Origin: CAIYRG01 sp964446945
Lineage (GTDB): Bacteria > Pseudomonadota > Alphaproteobacteria > Micropepsales > Micropepsaceae
Length of the DNA: 64,000 nucleotides
Direction of reading: 5' to 3'
Assembly: GCA_964446945.1 (NCBI GenBank)
Contig: CAYUQO010000010.1
Span: 62,001 to 126,000 of the forward strand
Numbering within the stretch: the first letter of the stretch is position 1; every line of letters begins with the position of its first letter. Below the pieces are notes generated by a model. It searched no databases. It was not told where the DNA came from and saw only the letters and a program-made list of their open reading frames with translations. A program made the translations under genes and the position numbers. Below, piece by piece: positions 43,702 to 52,765 of this stretch.

Positions 43702-45885
43702 TTAGTGGGCGAGTGGATCGGGACGGTACTGGACGTGGACGACTTTGCTGGTCTGACCCTTGCCGCCTTCAAGATGCGGCTGGGAGCGGCCGGAATATTG
43801 TGACCACAGACCCTTGCCCTTCCAGCCGGCATTCATGTCGTCAATGCGGCCGTCGAGATTCTTGGCGAAGAAGCTCATCGGATAGGGGATGCGGATCACG
43901 ACAAACTTGCCGTTGACCAGCGCGTTGAGCGAATCCGAATTGTTGCCGGTTGCAATTGGGACATTCTCGCCCAAACCGAAGACATTGTGCTGATCAACCC
44001 AGACATAATAAGGCGCTTCGGCCGATGCGCCGGGCGTGCCCTTGGGCAGATTCTCGAAGTCCGGTCCGGGCATCTGATAGAATTTGAAGCCCTCCGGACA
44101 GAGGTTCTGCGGATCGGCTGCCCGCGGTCCATTGAGCGGACCCTTGCACAGACGACGGTCGAAGCTGACCAGATCGCCGCTCGCCAGCACGGCCCAGAAT
44201 ACGCCGTTGCTGTCGATATCGGAGCCGCGCGGAGAGAATCCCGACTGCGGGTTCTTCGCATTCTTGTACGGGAATTCGTAATATTCCGTAAGCTGAGTTT
44301 TGGGATCGAAGCGCGCAACGCCGCCGGGGAATCCGGTCACACCGCCCCAGATGGTGCCGTCGGCCGGATTCGGGCTGACGCCGTAGAATCCGAGATAGAG
44401 GCGCTTGTCCTTCTTCGGATCGTCGGGCTGACCCGGGTCGGTCCATGCGTCGCGCTTGCCGTCACCATTGGTGTCGATGATGAATGGCGACCAGCCCTGG
44501 CTGTCCTTGTCGTCGTGGGTCGCGTCCCATTTCTTGATATCGATCCATCCGAGCACGTCGGACGGGCCGCCGGAGCTGAACCACAGCACGTCGTTCTTGT
44601 CGAACTGCAGATGGTGCGTGTTGAAGCAGAGATCAATCATGTCGATCTTGCGCGTTTTCGGATCATAAACTTCGAGCTGACGGTTGGACTTCGTCAGGGG
44701 GTAAGCCTTGGCCGATGCGAGGTCCGAACCCTGTTTGCAGAAAGCCGGTTCGGTATTGGTGGGACGGATGCGCGCCGTCATCCAGACGCGGCCCTTCTCG
44801 TCGAACATGGGATTGTGGATGATGGTGTGCGAATCCCAGATCGGCTCGTTGCCCCAATAGGGCGACGGCTGAAGGATGGTTGCGGTCTTTTCGCTCGGCG
44901 TCTTGGGATCGCGGTATTCCGACTTGATGAAGCCGGATTTGTTGTCGACCGGATCGAGCCACGGCACGTTGTCCGAGCTCACTTCCGGCGCGCCATAGAT
45001 CAACCCATGCGCGTTCACCGTCGGGTTGCGCTTGTCGGTCGAAATGGTGTCGTGGAGATACATTGTGGGCGTGGCCCAGTCCCATTCCGTGACCACCATG
45101 TTGCGTTCCATGCCGGTCGGACGCGGCGGATCGGCTTTCGGCAATTCGCCCTTGGCGACGCGGTCGGTCCAGTCGCCGAGCAGCGCGAGCTGCCGCGGCA
45201 CGTCGAACTTGCCGATCTCGTCCATCATGCTGGTGCCGGCCTGGCCGGATTGCAGACGGCGTTCCCAGGCTTCCGCGCTGGTGTTGAAGTGACCCAGATT
45301 CGGCGGCAGCGTGCGGGTGGCGAGGTCGCCCAACTGATGACAATGGCCGCAGCCATCGGTCTTGGTCACGCGCAGCCACTGGCCCTGATCTTTCAGCAGC
45401 GTCGACATGTTGTTGCCCGAAGGGCCGGTTCCGGGGAACAGGCTTTTGTCGGGAATCTTCATCATCGAATACCAGTAGATGCCGGGATAATATTGCGCCG
45501 CGGCAGCGCGTGTCGGCGCCTGCACGGATTTCAACTCGACGGTCTTGCCGGTCTGGACTTTCGTCCGCGGGCTGTCGACCAGACCATAGCCGCGCACCCA
45601 GACGTCATAGGTCGCCTTCGGCAGATCGGGAATAACAAACCGTCCCTGGTCGTCGGTGGCGACGATCTTCACATATTTGGTCGGCAGGTCGCGGGTTTCG
45701 GCAATCACCCACACGCCGGCTTCGGGCCCCTTCACGCCGGTGACAACGCCGCCAATGTCGTCGGCATCGATTTTCACCTGCGCAGCGGTACCCTGGGCCG
45801 CGGCAGGAGTGATCGAAATACCGCTCATCAGTGCGGCAAAACTCGCCGTCATCATCGCGGCGCACAGCGTGGTCCTGATAGTCAT
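43702..45885 (-). CDS. Exported haem-propeller protein, copy B
   Basis: A 727-residue member. Signal peptide 1-31 (ending AAAQ); beta-sandwich about 45-125; haem motif C179-G-H-C-H183 with Met in GTSMMDEIG; propeller segments DEKGRVWMTARIRP, DKNDVLWFSSGGP, DGTIWGGVTGFPGGVARFDP and DSNGVFWAVLASGDL; calcium-loop candidate DTNGDGKRDAW. It is intermediate between the A/E and C/D pairs (RTLPPNLGHF, ADPPRPTG, WDWATPT). GGGAG before the ATG at 45885 sets the start, and the upstream leader resembles those of copies C and D. The protein should be periplasmic and, if CcmFH-type maturation exists, haem-loaded. Confidence 0.83.
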   Translation of the reverse strand: MTIRTTLCAAMMTASFAALMSGISITPAAAQGTAAQVKIDADDIGGVVTGVKGPEAGVWVIAETRDLPTKYVKIVATDDQGRFVIPDLPKATYDVWVRGYGLVDSPRTKVQTGKTVELKSVQAPTRAAAAQYYPGIYWYSMMKIPDKSLFPGTGPSGNNMSTLLKDQGQWLRVTKTDGCGHCHQLGDLATRTLPPNLGHFNTSAEAWERRLQSGQAGTSMMDEIGKFDVPRQLALLGDWTDRVAKGELPKADPPRPTGMERNMVVTEWDWATPTMYLHDTISTDKRNPTVNAHGLIYGAPEVSSDNVPWLDPVDNKSGFIKSEYRDPKTPSEKTATILQPSPYWGNEPIWDSHTIIHNPMFDEKGRVWMTARIRPTNTEPAFCKQGSDLASAKAYPLTKSNRQLEVYDPKTRKIDMIDLCFNTHHLQFDKNDVLWFSSGGPSDVLGWIDIKKWDATHDDKDSQGWSPFIIDTNGDGKRDAWTDPGQPDDPKKDKRLYLGFYGVSPNPADGTIWGGVTGFPGGVARFDPKTQLTEYYEFPYKNAKNPQSGFSPRGSDIDSNGVFWAVLASGDLVSFDRRLCKGPLNGPRAADPQNLCPEGFKFYQMPGPDFENLPKGTPGASAEAPYYVWVDQHNVFGLGENVPIATGNNSDSLNALVNGKFVVIRIPYPMSFFAKNLDGRIDDMNAGWKGKGLWSQYSGRSQPHLEGGKGQTSKVVHVQYRPDPLAH

Positions 45886-45945
45886 GTGATCTCCCTCACC
45901 CTCGCGTGGTGGTACTGCGAGTTTGTGCAACCTGTATAGCCGATT
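45886..45945 (-). promoter_or_regulatory. Leader of copy B, shared with copies C and D
   Basis: Reading toward the gene: CTATACAGG, then CCACGCGAGGGTGAGGGAG directly before the ATG. CACGCGA-x-GGTGAGGGA also precedes copies C and D, with a GTATAC/GTGTAC-like hexamer 40-55 bases upstream of each ATG that could be the -10. Confidence 0.5.
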
Positions 45946-46009
45946 TGGGTGGGGTCGACGAGGCGGGAATCGCAAAGAAAATGCCCGATTCCCCCTGCAC
46001 CGCCAAGCG

Positions 46010-46150
46010 GCCCCTCAAATCACCCCACCCCTTTGCCCCTCCCCGTCAAAGGGAGGGGGAACGCCCCGCGCGCGTTGCGCGCTTCTGTTTGATTTCGCCG
46101 GTGCGGCCACGCCGCACCGGTCGGCGCGCGCCACGCTGATCGCGGGCGCG
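46010..46150. repeat. Dispersed GC-rich repeat with two long hairpins
   Basis: CCCCTCCCCGTCAAAGGGAGGGG, then GCGCGCGTTGCGCGC, GGTGCGGCCACGCCGCACC and a block from 46126 also found at 48542 (CGCGCCACGCTGATCGCG followed by GGCGCGCGCC). It abuts the end of copy C. Confidence 0.7.
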
Positions 46151-46169
46151 CGCCGACTTTCAGTCGGCG
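46151..46169 (-). terminator. Stem-loop enclosing the copy C stop codon
   Basis: Arms CGCCGAC and GTCGGCG around TTTCA (plus strand); the minus-strand stop TGA is in the loop. Copy D has the same hairpin with two base pairs changed on both sides, so the structure is conserved although the bases are not. Confidence 0.55.
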
Positions 46170-48355
46170 ATGGGAGTCGGGCGGATCTGGAAGTGGACGA
46201 CCTTGCTGGTTTCGCCCTTGCCGCCCTCGATATGCGTCGGCGCGAGGTTGGAAAAGGCCGACCACAGTCCCTTGCCTTTCCAGCCGGCTTTCGCGTCGTC
46301 GATGCGCCCATCCAAACCCTTGGCGAAATAGCCCAGTGGATAAGGTACGCGCAGCACGACCCACTTGCCGTCCACCAGCGCAGCCAGCGAATCGGACTCG
46401 TTGCCGGTAGCAATCGGCGTATTCGCACCGAGGCCGGACGTGTCGTGCTGATCGACCCAGTCGTAATAGGGCGCTTCGGCGACCGCGCCGGGATCGCCCG
46501 GTTTGAAACCCTCAAATACCGGCCCGGGCATGTGATAGATCTTCCAGCCTTCAGGGCAGAGATTTTGCGGATCGGCAAGCGCCGGTCCCTTCAGCGGGCC
46601 CTTGCACAGCCGGCGATCGAAGCGGGCAAGATCGCCACTGGCGAGCGCGGTCCAGACCACGCCGTCACTGGTGATATCCGCGCCCCGCGGACTGAAGCCC
46701 GCGTCTTTGGTCTTCGCGTTCTTCCACGGCACTTCGTAGTACTCGCTCAATTGCGTCTTTGGATCGAAGCGCACAATACCGCCGGGAAAGCCCAGCACCG
46801 TGCCCCACACCGACCCATCGGCCGGATTCGGACTGACGCTGTAAATCCCGGCGATGATCCGCATATCCTTGCCGGGATTGACCTTGCCTTTCGGCTCGAC
46901 CCAGCCCTCATCGCGCTTGCCGTTGCCGTTGGTGTCGAGAATGAACGGCGCCCAGCCCTGGCTTCGTTCCGCGTCATGGCTGGCGTCCCATTTCTTCACG
47001 TCGAGCCAGCCGATGACGTCGTTGTCGCTGCCGCCGCCCGAGCTGAACCACAGGACATCATTCTTGTCGAACTGCAGATGATGGGTCGAAAAGCACAGGT
47101 CGATCATGTCGATCCGGTGCGTTTTCGGATCATAGACTTCGGCCTGCCGGCCGGAACGGGTCAGCGGATATACGTTCGCATACGGATTGTTCGAACCCGA
47201 TTTGCAGAATGCCGGATCTGCCTGCGGACGGATGCGCGCGGTCAGCCACAACCGGCCCCTGTCGTCATACATCGGATTGTGGATGACGGTGTGGCTGTCC
47301 CAGATCGGCTCCGTGCCCCAATAGGCGGATGCGCCGTAAATCGGATTCGATTTCGTTGTCGGCGTCTTCGGGTCACGCCATTCCGTTTTCAGGACACCCG
47401 ATTTGTTGTCGACCGGATCAAGCCAGGGAATGGAATCCGAACTCCAGTCGGTTGACCCGTAGATGATGCCGTGCGCGTTCACGCCGGGATTGCGGCGGTC
47501 GGTGGCAATCTCGTCATGCACATATGCCTGCGGCGTGTTCCAGTCCCATTCGGTGATGACGACATTGCGTTCGATGCCGGCCGGGCGCGGCGGATCCATG
47601 CGCGGCAACTCACCTTTGGCGACGCGGGTGGTCCAGTCGGCAAACAGCGTAAGTGCGCGCTGCGTATCGAAACGGCCGACGGCGCCCATCATATTGGAAC
47701 TGGCCTGGCCGGATTGCAGTCGCCGCTCCCAGGCTTCGGCACCGGTGTTGAAATGACCGAGCGCAGGGGGAATGGTGCGCGTGGCCTTGTCGCCCAATTG
47801 GTGGCACGAGTTGCAGCCATCGGTTTTCAGATTGCGCAGCCACTGGCCCTGATCCAGCATCTGCTGCGACATGCCGTTGCCGGAAGGCCCGGTGCCGGGG
47901 AACAGATTCGCCGCGGGCACTTTCAGCATCGAGTACCAATATTGGGCGGGGTAATATTCCGCGGCGGCGGCGCGCGTCGGCGCTTGCACCGGTTTCAGTT
48001 CGACGGTCTTGCCGGGCTGAACTCTGCTCTTCGGCGAATCGATAAGGCCATAGCCGCGCACCCAGACGTCATAACTCGCCTTCGGAAGATCGGGCATGAC
48101 GAAGCGGCCCTGATCGTCCGTGACCACAATTTTCACGTAGCGCGTGGGAAGATCGCGCGTTTCGGCAATTACCCATACGCCTGCTTCGGGGCCTTTCGCG
48201 CCGGTGACGACACCGCCGATGCCGGCGGCGTTGATTTTCACCAGGCTCGCAGCGGCAGAGCCTTGCGCCTTCGCGCCGGTTACAGAAACAGCGGAGAACA
48301 GAACCGCAAAACTCGCCGTCATCATGGCGGCGCAAAGCGTGCATCTGGTCGTCAT
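46160..48355 (-). CDS. Exported haem-propeller protein, copy C
   Basis: A 731-residue member, nearest to copy D. Signal peptide 1-31 (ending AKAQ); beta-sandwich about 46-127; haem motif C181-N-S-C-H185 with Met in SSNMMGAVG; propeller segments DDRGRLWLTARIRP, DKNDVLWFSSGGG, DGSVWGTVLGFPGGIVRFDP and TSDGVVWTALASGDL; calcium-loop candidate DTNGNGKRDEG. Shared with D only: RTIPPALGHF, RMDPPRPAGIERN and WDWNTPQAY. GAGGGA before the ATG at 48355 fixes the start; a longer frame runs into the terminator and copy D. The end PTPIAD is identical to copy A. Confidence 0.83.
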   Translation of the reverse strand: MTTRCTLCAAMMTASFAVLFSAVSVTGAKAQGSAAASLVKINAAGIGGVVTGAKGPEAGVWVIAETRDLPTRYVKIVVTDDQGRFVMPDLPKASYDVWVRGYGLIDSPKSRVQPGKTVELKPVQAPTRAAAAEYYPAQYWYSMLKVPAANLFPGTGPSGNGMSQQMLDQGQWLRNLKTDGCNSCHQLGDKATRTIPPALGHFNTGAEAWERRLQSGQASSNMMGAVGRFDTQRALTLFADWTTRVAKGELPRMDPPRPAGIERNVVITEWDWNTPQAYVHDEIATDRRNPGVNAHGIIYGSTDWSSDSIPWLDPVDNKSGVLKTEWRDPKTPTTKSNPIYGASAYWGTEPIWDSHTVIHNPMYDDRGRLWLTARIRPQADPAFCKSGSNNPYANVYPLTRSGRQAEVYDPKTHRIDMIDLCFSTHHLQFDKNDVLWFSSGGGSDNDVIGWLDVKKWDASHDAERSQGWAPFILDTNGNGKRDEGWVEPKGKVNPGKDMRIIAGIYSVSPNPADGSVWGTVLGFPGGIVRFDPKTQLSEYYEVPWKNAKTKDAGFSPRGADITSDGVVWTALASGDLARFDRRLCKGPLKGPALADPQNLCPEGWKIYHMPGPVFEGFKPGDPGAVAEAPYYDWVDQHDTSGLGANTPIATGNESDSLAALVDGKWVVLRVPYPLGYFAKGLDGRIDDAKAGWKGKGLWSAFSNLAPTHIEGGKGETSKVVHFQIRPTPIAD

Positions 48356-48410
48356 GTCGATTCCCTCACCGTCGCGTGGTGACGATCGCCGATTGTACAC
48401 CGAATGTGCC
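48356..48410 (-). promoter_or_regulatory. Leader of copy C
   Basis: Contains GGTGTACAATCGGCG about 40 bases before the ATG and CCACGCGACGGTGAGGGAA directly before it, matching the leaders of copies B and D. Confidence 0.5.
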
Positions 48411-48437
48411 GGGCGGACGATGTGGAGCGCAGGAAAG

Positions 48438-48470
48438 AAAAAGGGCGGGTGGCCACACCCGCCCTTTTTT
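48438..48470. terminator. Bidirectional terminator between copies D and C
   Basis: AAAAAGGGCGGGTG and CACCCGCCCTTTTTT around a four-base loop: a strong stem with A/T tracts on both sides. It should stop transcription from copy D before copy C. An almost identical hairpin follows the lipoprotein gene at 53143. Confidence 0.9.
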
Positions 48471-48483
48471 GTTTTGGCCCGAG

Positions 48484-48541
48484 GAAAAGCCCCCCTCCCT
48501 TTGCCCTCCCCCGCGCTTCGCGGGGGGAGGGGAACGCTCGG
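48484..48541. repeat. Dispersed GC-rich intergenic repeat
   Basis: CCCCCCTCCCTTTGCCCTCC followed by CCCCGCGCTTCGCGGGG and GGAGGGGAACG. Same class as at 46010, immediately before the block shared by the ends of copies C and D. Confidence 0.7.
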
Positions 48542-48585
48542 ACGCGCCACGCTGATCGCGGGCGCGCGCCAGCTTTCAGCTGGCG
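48542..48585 (-). terminator. Shared 3' block and stem-loop enclosing the copy D stop codon
   Basis: 48543-48570 is identical to the block after copy C. The stem CGCCAGC-TTTCA-GCTGGCG (48567-48585) carries the stop in its loop and differs from the copy C stem by two compensatory base pairs. Confidence 0.55.
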
Positions 48586-50762
48586 AGAGGATTCGGACGG
48601 ATCTGGAAGTGGACGACCTTGCTGGTCTGACCCTTGCCGCCTTCGATATGAGTCGGAGCGCGGTCAGAGAAGGTTGACCACAGTCCCCGGCCCTTCCATC
48701 CGGCATTGGCATCGTCGATGCGGCCGTCGAGGTTCTTGGCGAAGAAGCCCAGCGGATAAGGAACGCGCAGGACGACCCATTTGCCGTTGACCAGCGCCGA
48801 CAGTGAATCGGACTCGTTGCCGGTGGCGATCGGAATGTTCTCGCCGAGACCGGACGTGTTGTGCTGATCGACCCAGTCGTAATAGGGCGCTTCGGCGACC
48901 GCACCAGGATCGCCCTGCTTGAACCCGTCAAAAACCGGCCCAGGCATGTGGAAGATCTTCCAGCCTTCCGGGCAGACGTTCTGGAAATCTGCCAGAGCGG
49001 GCCCCTTCAGCGGGCCTTTGCACAGACGCCGGTCGAAGCTCGCCAGATCGCCGCTCGCCAGCACCGACCACACAACACCATCGCTGGTGATGTCGGCGCC
49101 GCGCGGGCTGAACCCGGCTTCCTTCGTCTTCGCATTCTTCCATGGCACTTCATAAACTTCGCTGAGCTGCGTCTTTGGATCGTAGCGCACGAGACCGCCC
49201 GGGAAGCCGAGCACTGTTCCCCACACCGATCCGTCGGCCGGGTTCGGGCTGACGCTGTATAGGCCGGTGATCACGCGCATGTCTTTCGCCGGGTCCATTT
49301 TGCCTTTCGGCTCGACCCAACCCACGTCGCGCTTGCCATTGCCATTGGTGTCGAGAATGAACGGCGCCCAGCCCTGGCTCGCCTCGGCGCTGTGTGTGGC
49401 GTCCCATTTCTTCACATCGAGCCAGCCGACGGCTTCGTTGTTGCCGCCGCCCGAGCTGAACCACAGGATGTCGTTCTTGTCGAACTGCAGATGATGGGTC
49501 GAGAAGCACAGGTCGACCATGTCGATCTTGCGCGTCTTCGGGTCATACACTTCAGCCTGGCGTCCGGACCGGCTGAGCGGGAAAACCTTCGCATACGGAT
49601 TGTTTGATCCTGCCTTGCAGAACGCCGGATCGGCCTGCGGACGAATGCGCGCGGTCAGCCACAGACGGCCTTTTTCGTCATACATCGGATTGTGGGTGAC
49701 GGTGTGGCTGTCCCAGATCGCCTGCTCGCCCCAATAGGCCGAGGCGCCATAGATCGGGTCGGTCTTGGTGGTCGGCGTGTTGGGATCGCGGAATTCGGTC
49801 TTCAACAGACCGGATTTGTTGTCCACCGGATCGAGCCACGGAATGAAGTCCGAGCTCGCTTCGGTCGCGCCGTAGATCAGTCCGTGCGCGTTGAGCGTCG
49901 GATTGCGCCGGTCGGTGGCGATTTCGTCATGCAGATAGGCCTGGGGTGTGTTCCAGTCCCATTCTGTGACGACGATATTGCGTTCGATACCGGCCGGACG
50001 CGGCGGATCCATGCGCGGCAATTCACCTTTGGCGACGCGATCGGTCCAGTCGCCGAACTGCGCCAATGCGCGCTGCGTATCGAAGCGGCCGATCGCACCC
50101 ATCATCGGGCCGCTGGCCTGCCCGGATTGCAGGCGCCGTTCCCATGCCGCGGCGCTGGTGTCGAAATGACCGAGCGCGGTCGGGATTGTGCGTGTGGCCT
50201 TGTCACCCAATTGATGGCAGGCGACGCAGCCGTCGGTCTTCAATTCGCGCAGCCACATGCCCTGGTCCTGCATCTGCTGCGACATTCCGTTGCCGGAAGG
50301 TCCGGTGCCGGGGAAAAGGTTGGCAGCAGGAATCTTCAGCATCGAATACCAGTATTGCGCCGGATAATATTGTGCAGCGGCGGCACGGTCCGGGGCCGCA
50401 ACGGCTTTGAGGTCCAGAGTCTTGCCCGGCTGCGATTTCACCTTCGGTGAATCGACGAGGCCATAGCCGCGCACCCACACGTCGTACGTGCCCTTCGGCA
50501 GGTCGGGCATCAGATAACGGCCCTGATCGTCGGTCACGACGATCTTCACAAATTTCGTCGGCAGATCCTTGGTTTCGGCAATGACCCAGACGCCGGCTTC
50601 CGGCCCTTTGGCGCCGGTGACGACTCCACCAATATCACTGGCCTGCACGCGCACCTGTGTTCCGGCCGCGGGTTGGGCGGATGCCGAAGTGATCGGTGCG
50701 GCGCAGAGCAAGGCCGCAAAGCTCGCACTCAGCATTCCGGTAACGGCTGTTCTAGTCCTCAT
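48576..50762 (-). CDS. Exported haem-propeller protein, copy D
   Basis: A 728-residue member. Signal peptide 1-30 (ending ASAQ); beta-sandwich about 44-123; haem motif C179-V-A-C-H183, the only copy with VA in the spacer, and Met in SGPMMGAIG; propeller segments DEKGRLWLTARIRP, DKNDILWFSSGGG, DGSVWGTVLGFPGGLVRYDP and TSDGVVWSVLASGDL; calcium-loop candidate DTNGNGKRDVG. It is the sister of copy C along its whole length. GAGGGAAA before the ATG at 50762 fixes the start. Conserved cysteines outside the haem motif (PAFCK, DLCFSTHH, RRLCKGPL, VCPEGWK) recur in all five copies and could form disulfides. Confidence 0.83.
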   Translation of the reverse strand: MRTRTAVTGMLSASFAALLCAAPITSASAQPAAGTQVRVQASDIGGVVTGAKGPEAGVWVIAETKDLPTKFVKIVVTDDQGRYLMPDLPKGTYDVWVRGYGLVDSPKVKSQPGKTLDLKAVAAPDRAAAAQYYPAQYWYSMLKIPAANLFPGTGPSGNGMSQQMQDQGMWLRELKTDGCVACHQLGDKATRTIPTALGHFDTSAAAWERRLQSGQASGPMMGAIGRFDTQRALAQFGDWTDRVAKGELPRMDPPRPAGIERNIVVTEWDWNTPQAYLHDEIATDRRNPTLNAHGLIYGATEASSDFIPWLDPVDNKSGLLKTEFRDPNTPTTKTDPIYGASAYWGEQAIWDSHTVTHNPMYDEKGRLWLTARIRPQADPAFCKAGSNNPYAKVFPLSRSGRQAEVYDPKTRKIDMVDLCFSTHHLQFDKNDILWFSSGGGNNEAVGWLDVKKWDATHSAEASQGWAPFILDTNGNGKRDVGWVEPKGKMDPAKDMRVITGLYSVSPNPADGSVWGTVLGFPGGLVRYDPKTQLSEVYEVPWKNAKTKEAGFSPRGADITSDGVVWSVLASGDLASFDRRLCKGPLKGPALADFQNVCPEGWKIFHMPGPVFDGFKQGDPGAVAEAPYYDWVDQHNTSGLGENIPIATGNESDSLSALVNGKWVVLRVPYPLGFFAKNLDGRIDDANAGWKGRGLWSTFSDRAPTHIEGGKGQTSKVVHFQIRPNPLAS

Positions 50763-50830
50763 TTCGTTTCCCTCACCTGTCGCGTGTGCCCAAGAGCTGC
50801 ACGTGGAGCCGGTTGTATACCGTATTTGCA
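50763..50830 (-). promoter_or_regulatory. Leader of copy D
   Basis: ACGGTATACAACCGG lies about 50-60 bases upstream and CACGCGACAGGTGAGGGAAA directly before the ATG. The downstream part is the best match between copies C and D. Confidence 0.5.
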
Positions 50831-50877
50831 GGATGAGTACGAGGCTCCGTTTTGATGCCGAATTGTACCGGCAGCGA

Positions 50878-52644
50878 TTATTCGGCAGCCTGTGGCATGG
50901 ACCAGACCATACGCGAGGCGGGCAGCCGCACGCGGACCCTGGTACCTGCGCCCTTGACGCTGGTGATGACAAGTTCACCGCCGTGCAATTCTGTCAGCCG
51001 GCGCGCCAGCGGCAATCCCAGACCGGCGCCTTCATATTTCTTGATGATCGCGTTCTCGACCTGCCCAAAAGGTTGAAGCGCCAGAGTCAATTCGTCCGGT
51101 GACATGCCGATGCCGGTGTCGGAAACCTCAAGGCTGAGGCAATTACCGTCACACGCGACGGTGACACTGACACGCCCAACCTCTGTGAACTTCACCGCAT
51201 TGGAGAGGAGATTGATCAGGACCTGCCGCAGCCTTACGCGGTCGCCCTTCAGCATCGGCCGTGCGCGGGGAATGTCTGCACCAAGCTCGACCTGCTTCCG
51301 GTTGGCCTGAACGCGCACCGCCGTAATGCTCTCCGCGACAAGATCGGCAGGATCGATGATCTCTTCGTTCAGATCGGTCCGTCCGGCTTCGATTTTCGAG
51401 ATGTCGAGCAGGTTGCTGATGATCTCCAGGAGATGCTCGCCGGCCCGGCAGATGTCGCCGGCATATTCCGCATAGGCCGGTTTGCCCACCGGCCCCATGA
51501 TCTGTCCACTGATCAGTTGCGAAAATCCGATGATCGCATTGAGCGGAGTCCTCAGCTCGTGACTCATATTGGCCAGGAACAGCGACTTTGCCTGGTTGGC
51601 AACCTCGGCACGTTCTTTGCTCTCGAGCAGTTCGGCATAAGCGCTCTGCAACTTGCCGCGTTCGGCGATGAGTTGCACGTCACGTTCGGCGCGGTTACCG
51701 ATCTCAACGACAAGATAGAGCGCAAAGCCGCAGAGCAGCAAACAGGCGCTGACCGCGAGAAAATAGAGCATCCGCTCATGCGCGCGCGCGAGTGTGAGAC
51801 TTTCATCGTAACCGAGGCCCACGGTCAGGAGCAGCGGATAGTCCCAGCCGCGGCGGTAAGAATAAATGCGGGTAATGTGATCCACCGGACTCTTCAGGAC
51901 ATACGAGCCGCCGCCGTTTTCAGCGGCTGACTGCGCCCGTCCCGCCCGCGTTCTTCCAATGGCGTTGCTGTCGAGGCCGTTGGGATTTGCCCTGCCGAAG
52001 CGGGCGAGAACCCTTCCTTCGGTGTTCGTCAGCACAATGACGCCGTTGTCACCCAGATCGATCGACTTGTAGAGCGTCACCAGTTTTGCCGGCGACACAA
52101 AGAACGCCAGCACGCCGATCAGGTGGCCGTCCGGCGCAACCACTCGTCTGCTGATCGGAATCAACATCTCGCCGTGCGCAGGGTCCCTGACAGGAACTCC
52201 AATGAAGAGCCCCTTGAAATTGCCGTCGCGCTGAATGCGAAAATATTCCTCATCATCTGCGGATAGCGCAGGCAGCGACGGCGCCCAGGTACCGGCAATG
52301 ATCTTCCCGCTGGGCGAAAGGAACGCTGCCTCTTCGACCGGAGCGTTCAGAATGGGAAACTGGCGCGCCAGCTCGTAAAGATGCGCGTTGCCCCCGCGCC
52401 CGGACAGGCGATTTGCCACCGCCTGCATCGTGCCATCGATCCCGTCGAGCGTATGCGTGACGTCTTCGTCGAAGGCGTAGGCGAGATTGGTGGTGCTGGC
52501 TTCGGCGGCCTTTACCGCAGAGTCATGCGATTGAATGACGGAGGTGCCGACCGCGATCCACATCGCGATCACCACGATGGTTACAACCGCGGCAATGCCC
52601 CATGTCAGCACGCGCGCACGGTGCCGTGGGTCGAACTCTGCCAA
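50878..52644 (-). CDS. Membrane hybrid-type sensor: extracytoplasmic sensor histidine kinase
   Basis: A 588-residue histidine kinase without a receiver domain. One transmembrane helix (about 12-33), a periplasmic Cache-like sensor domain (about 40-285, with FLSPSGKIIAGTW and DNGVIVLTNTEGRVLARFG repeats), a second helix (about 293-315), a coiled coil, HisKA with His362 in ANMSHELRTPLN, and the ATPase domain (NLLSNAVKFTE, DTGIGMSPDE, GAGLGLPLARRL). The start is uncertain: TTG at 52644 with AGGGGGAA just before it leaves room for a promoter; an ATG at 52767 would overlap the divergent lipoprotein gene. No response regulator is adjacent. It sits between copies D and E and may sense a periplasmic ligand relevant to them. 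Confidence 0.85.
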   Translation of the reverse strand: MAEFDPRHRARVLTWGIAAVVTIVVIAMWIAVGTSVIQSHDSAVKAAEASTTNLAYAFDEDVTHTLDGIDGTMQAVANRLSGRGGNAHLYELARQFPILNAPVEEAAFLSPSGKIIAGTWAPSLPALSADDEEYFRIQRDGNFKGLFIGVPVRDPAHGEMLIPISRRVVAPDGHLIGVLAFFVSPAKLVTLYKSIDLGDNGVIVLTNTEGRVLARFGRANPNGLDSNAIGRTRAGRAQSAAENGGGSYVLKSPVDHITRIYSYRRGWDYPLLLTVGLGYDESLTLARAHERMLYFLAVSACLLLCGFALYLVVEIGNRAERDVQLIAERGKLQSAYAELLESKERAEVANQAKSLFLANMSHELRTPLNAIIGFSQLISGQIMGPVGKPAYAEYAGDICRAGEHLLEIISNLLDISKIEAGRTDLNEEIIDPADLVAESITAVRVQANRKQVELGADIPRARPMLKGDRVRLRQVLINLLSNAVKFTEVGRVSVTVACDGNCLSLEVSDTGIGMSPDELTLALQPFGQVENAIIKKYEGAGLGLPLARRLTELHGGELVITSVKGAGTRVRVRLPASRMVWSMPQAAE

Positions 52645-52765
52645 ATTCCCCCTCAAGAGCAGGTGCTCCGGCGCAGAATAATCCGCCCAATTTGGCGTAT
52701 CGCATTTAACAAAACCATAATCATCAGAGCCTATTCTGGTAACAATTCCGGCTGAGGGGATGTCC

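Noticed and set aside
43987..45939. 650-codon open frame antisense to haem-propeller copy B
   Set aside because: Similar antisense frames occur opposite copies C, D and E. They mirror the conserved coding strand and have no signal peptide or motif of their own.
45923..47455. 510-codon plus-strand frame opposite copy C
   Set aside because: Antisense shadow that also reads through a dispersed repeat at its start; no independent support.
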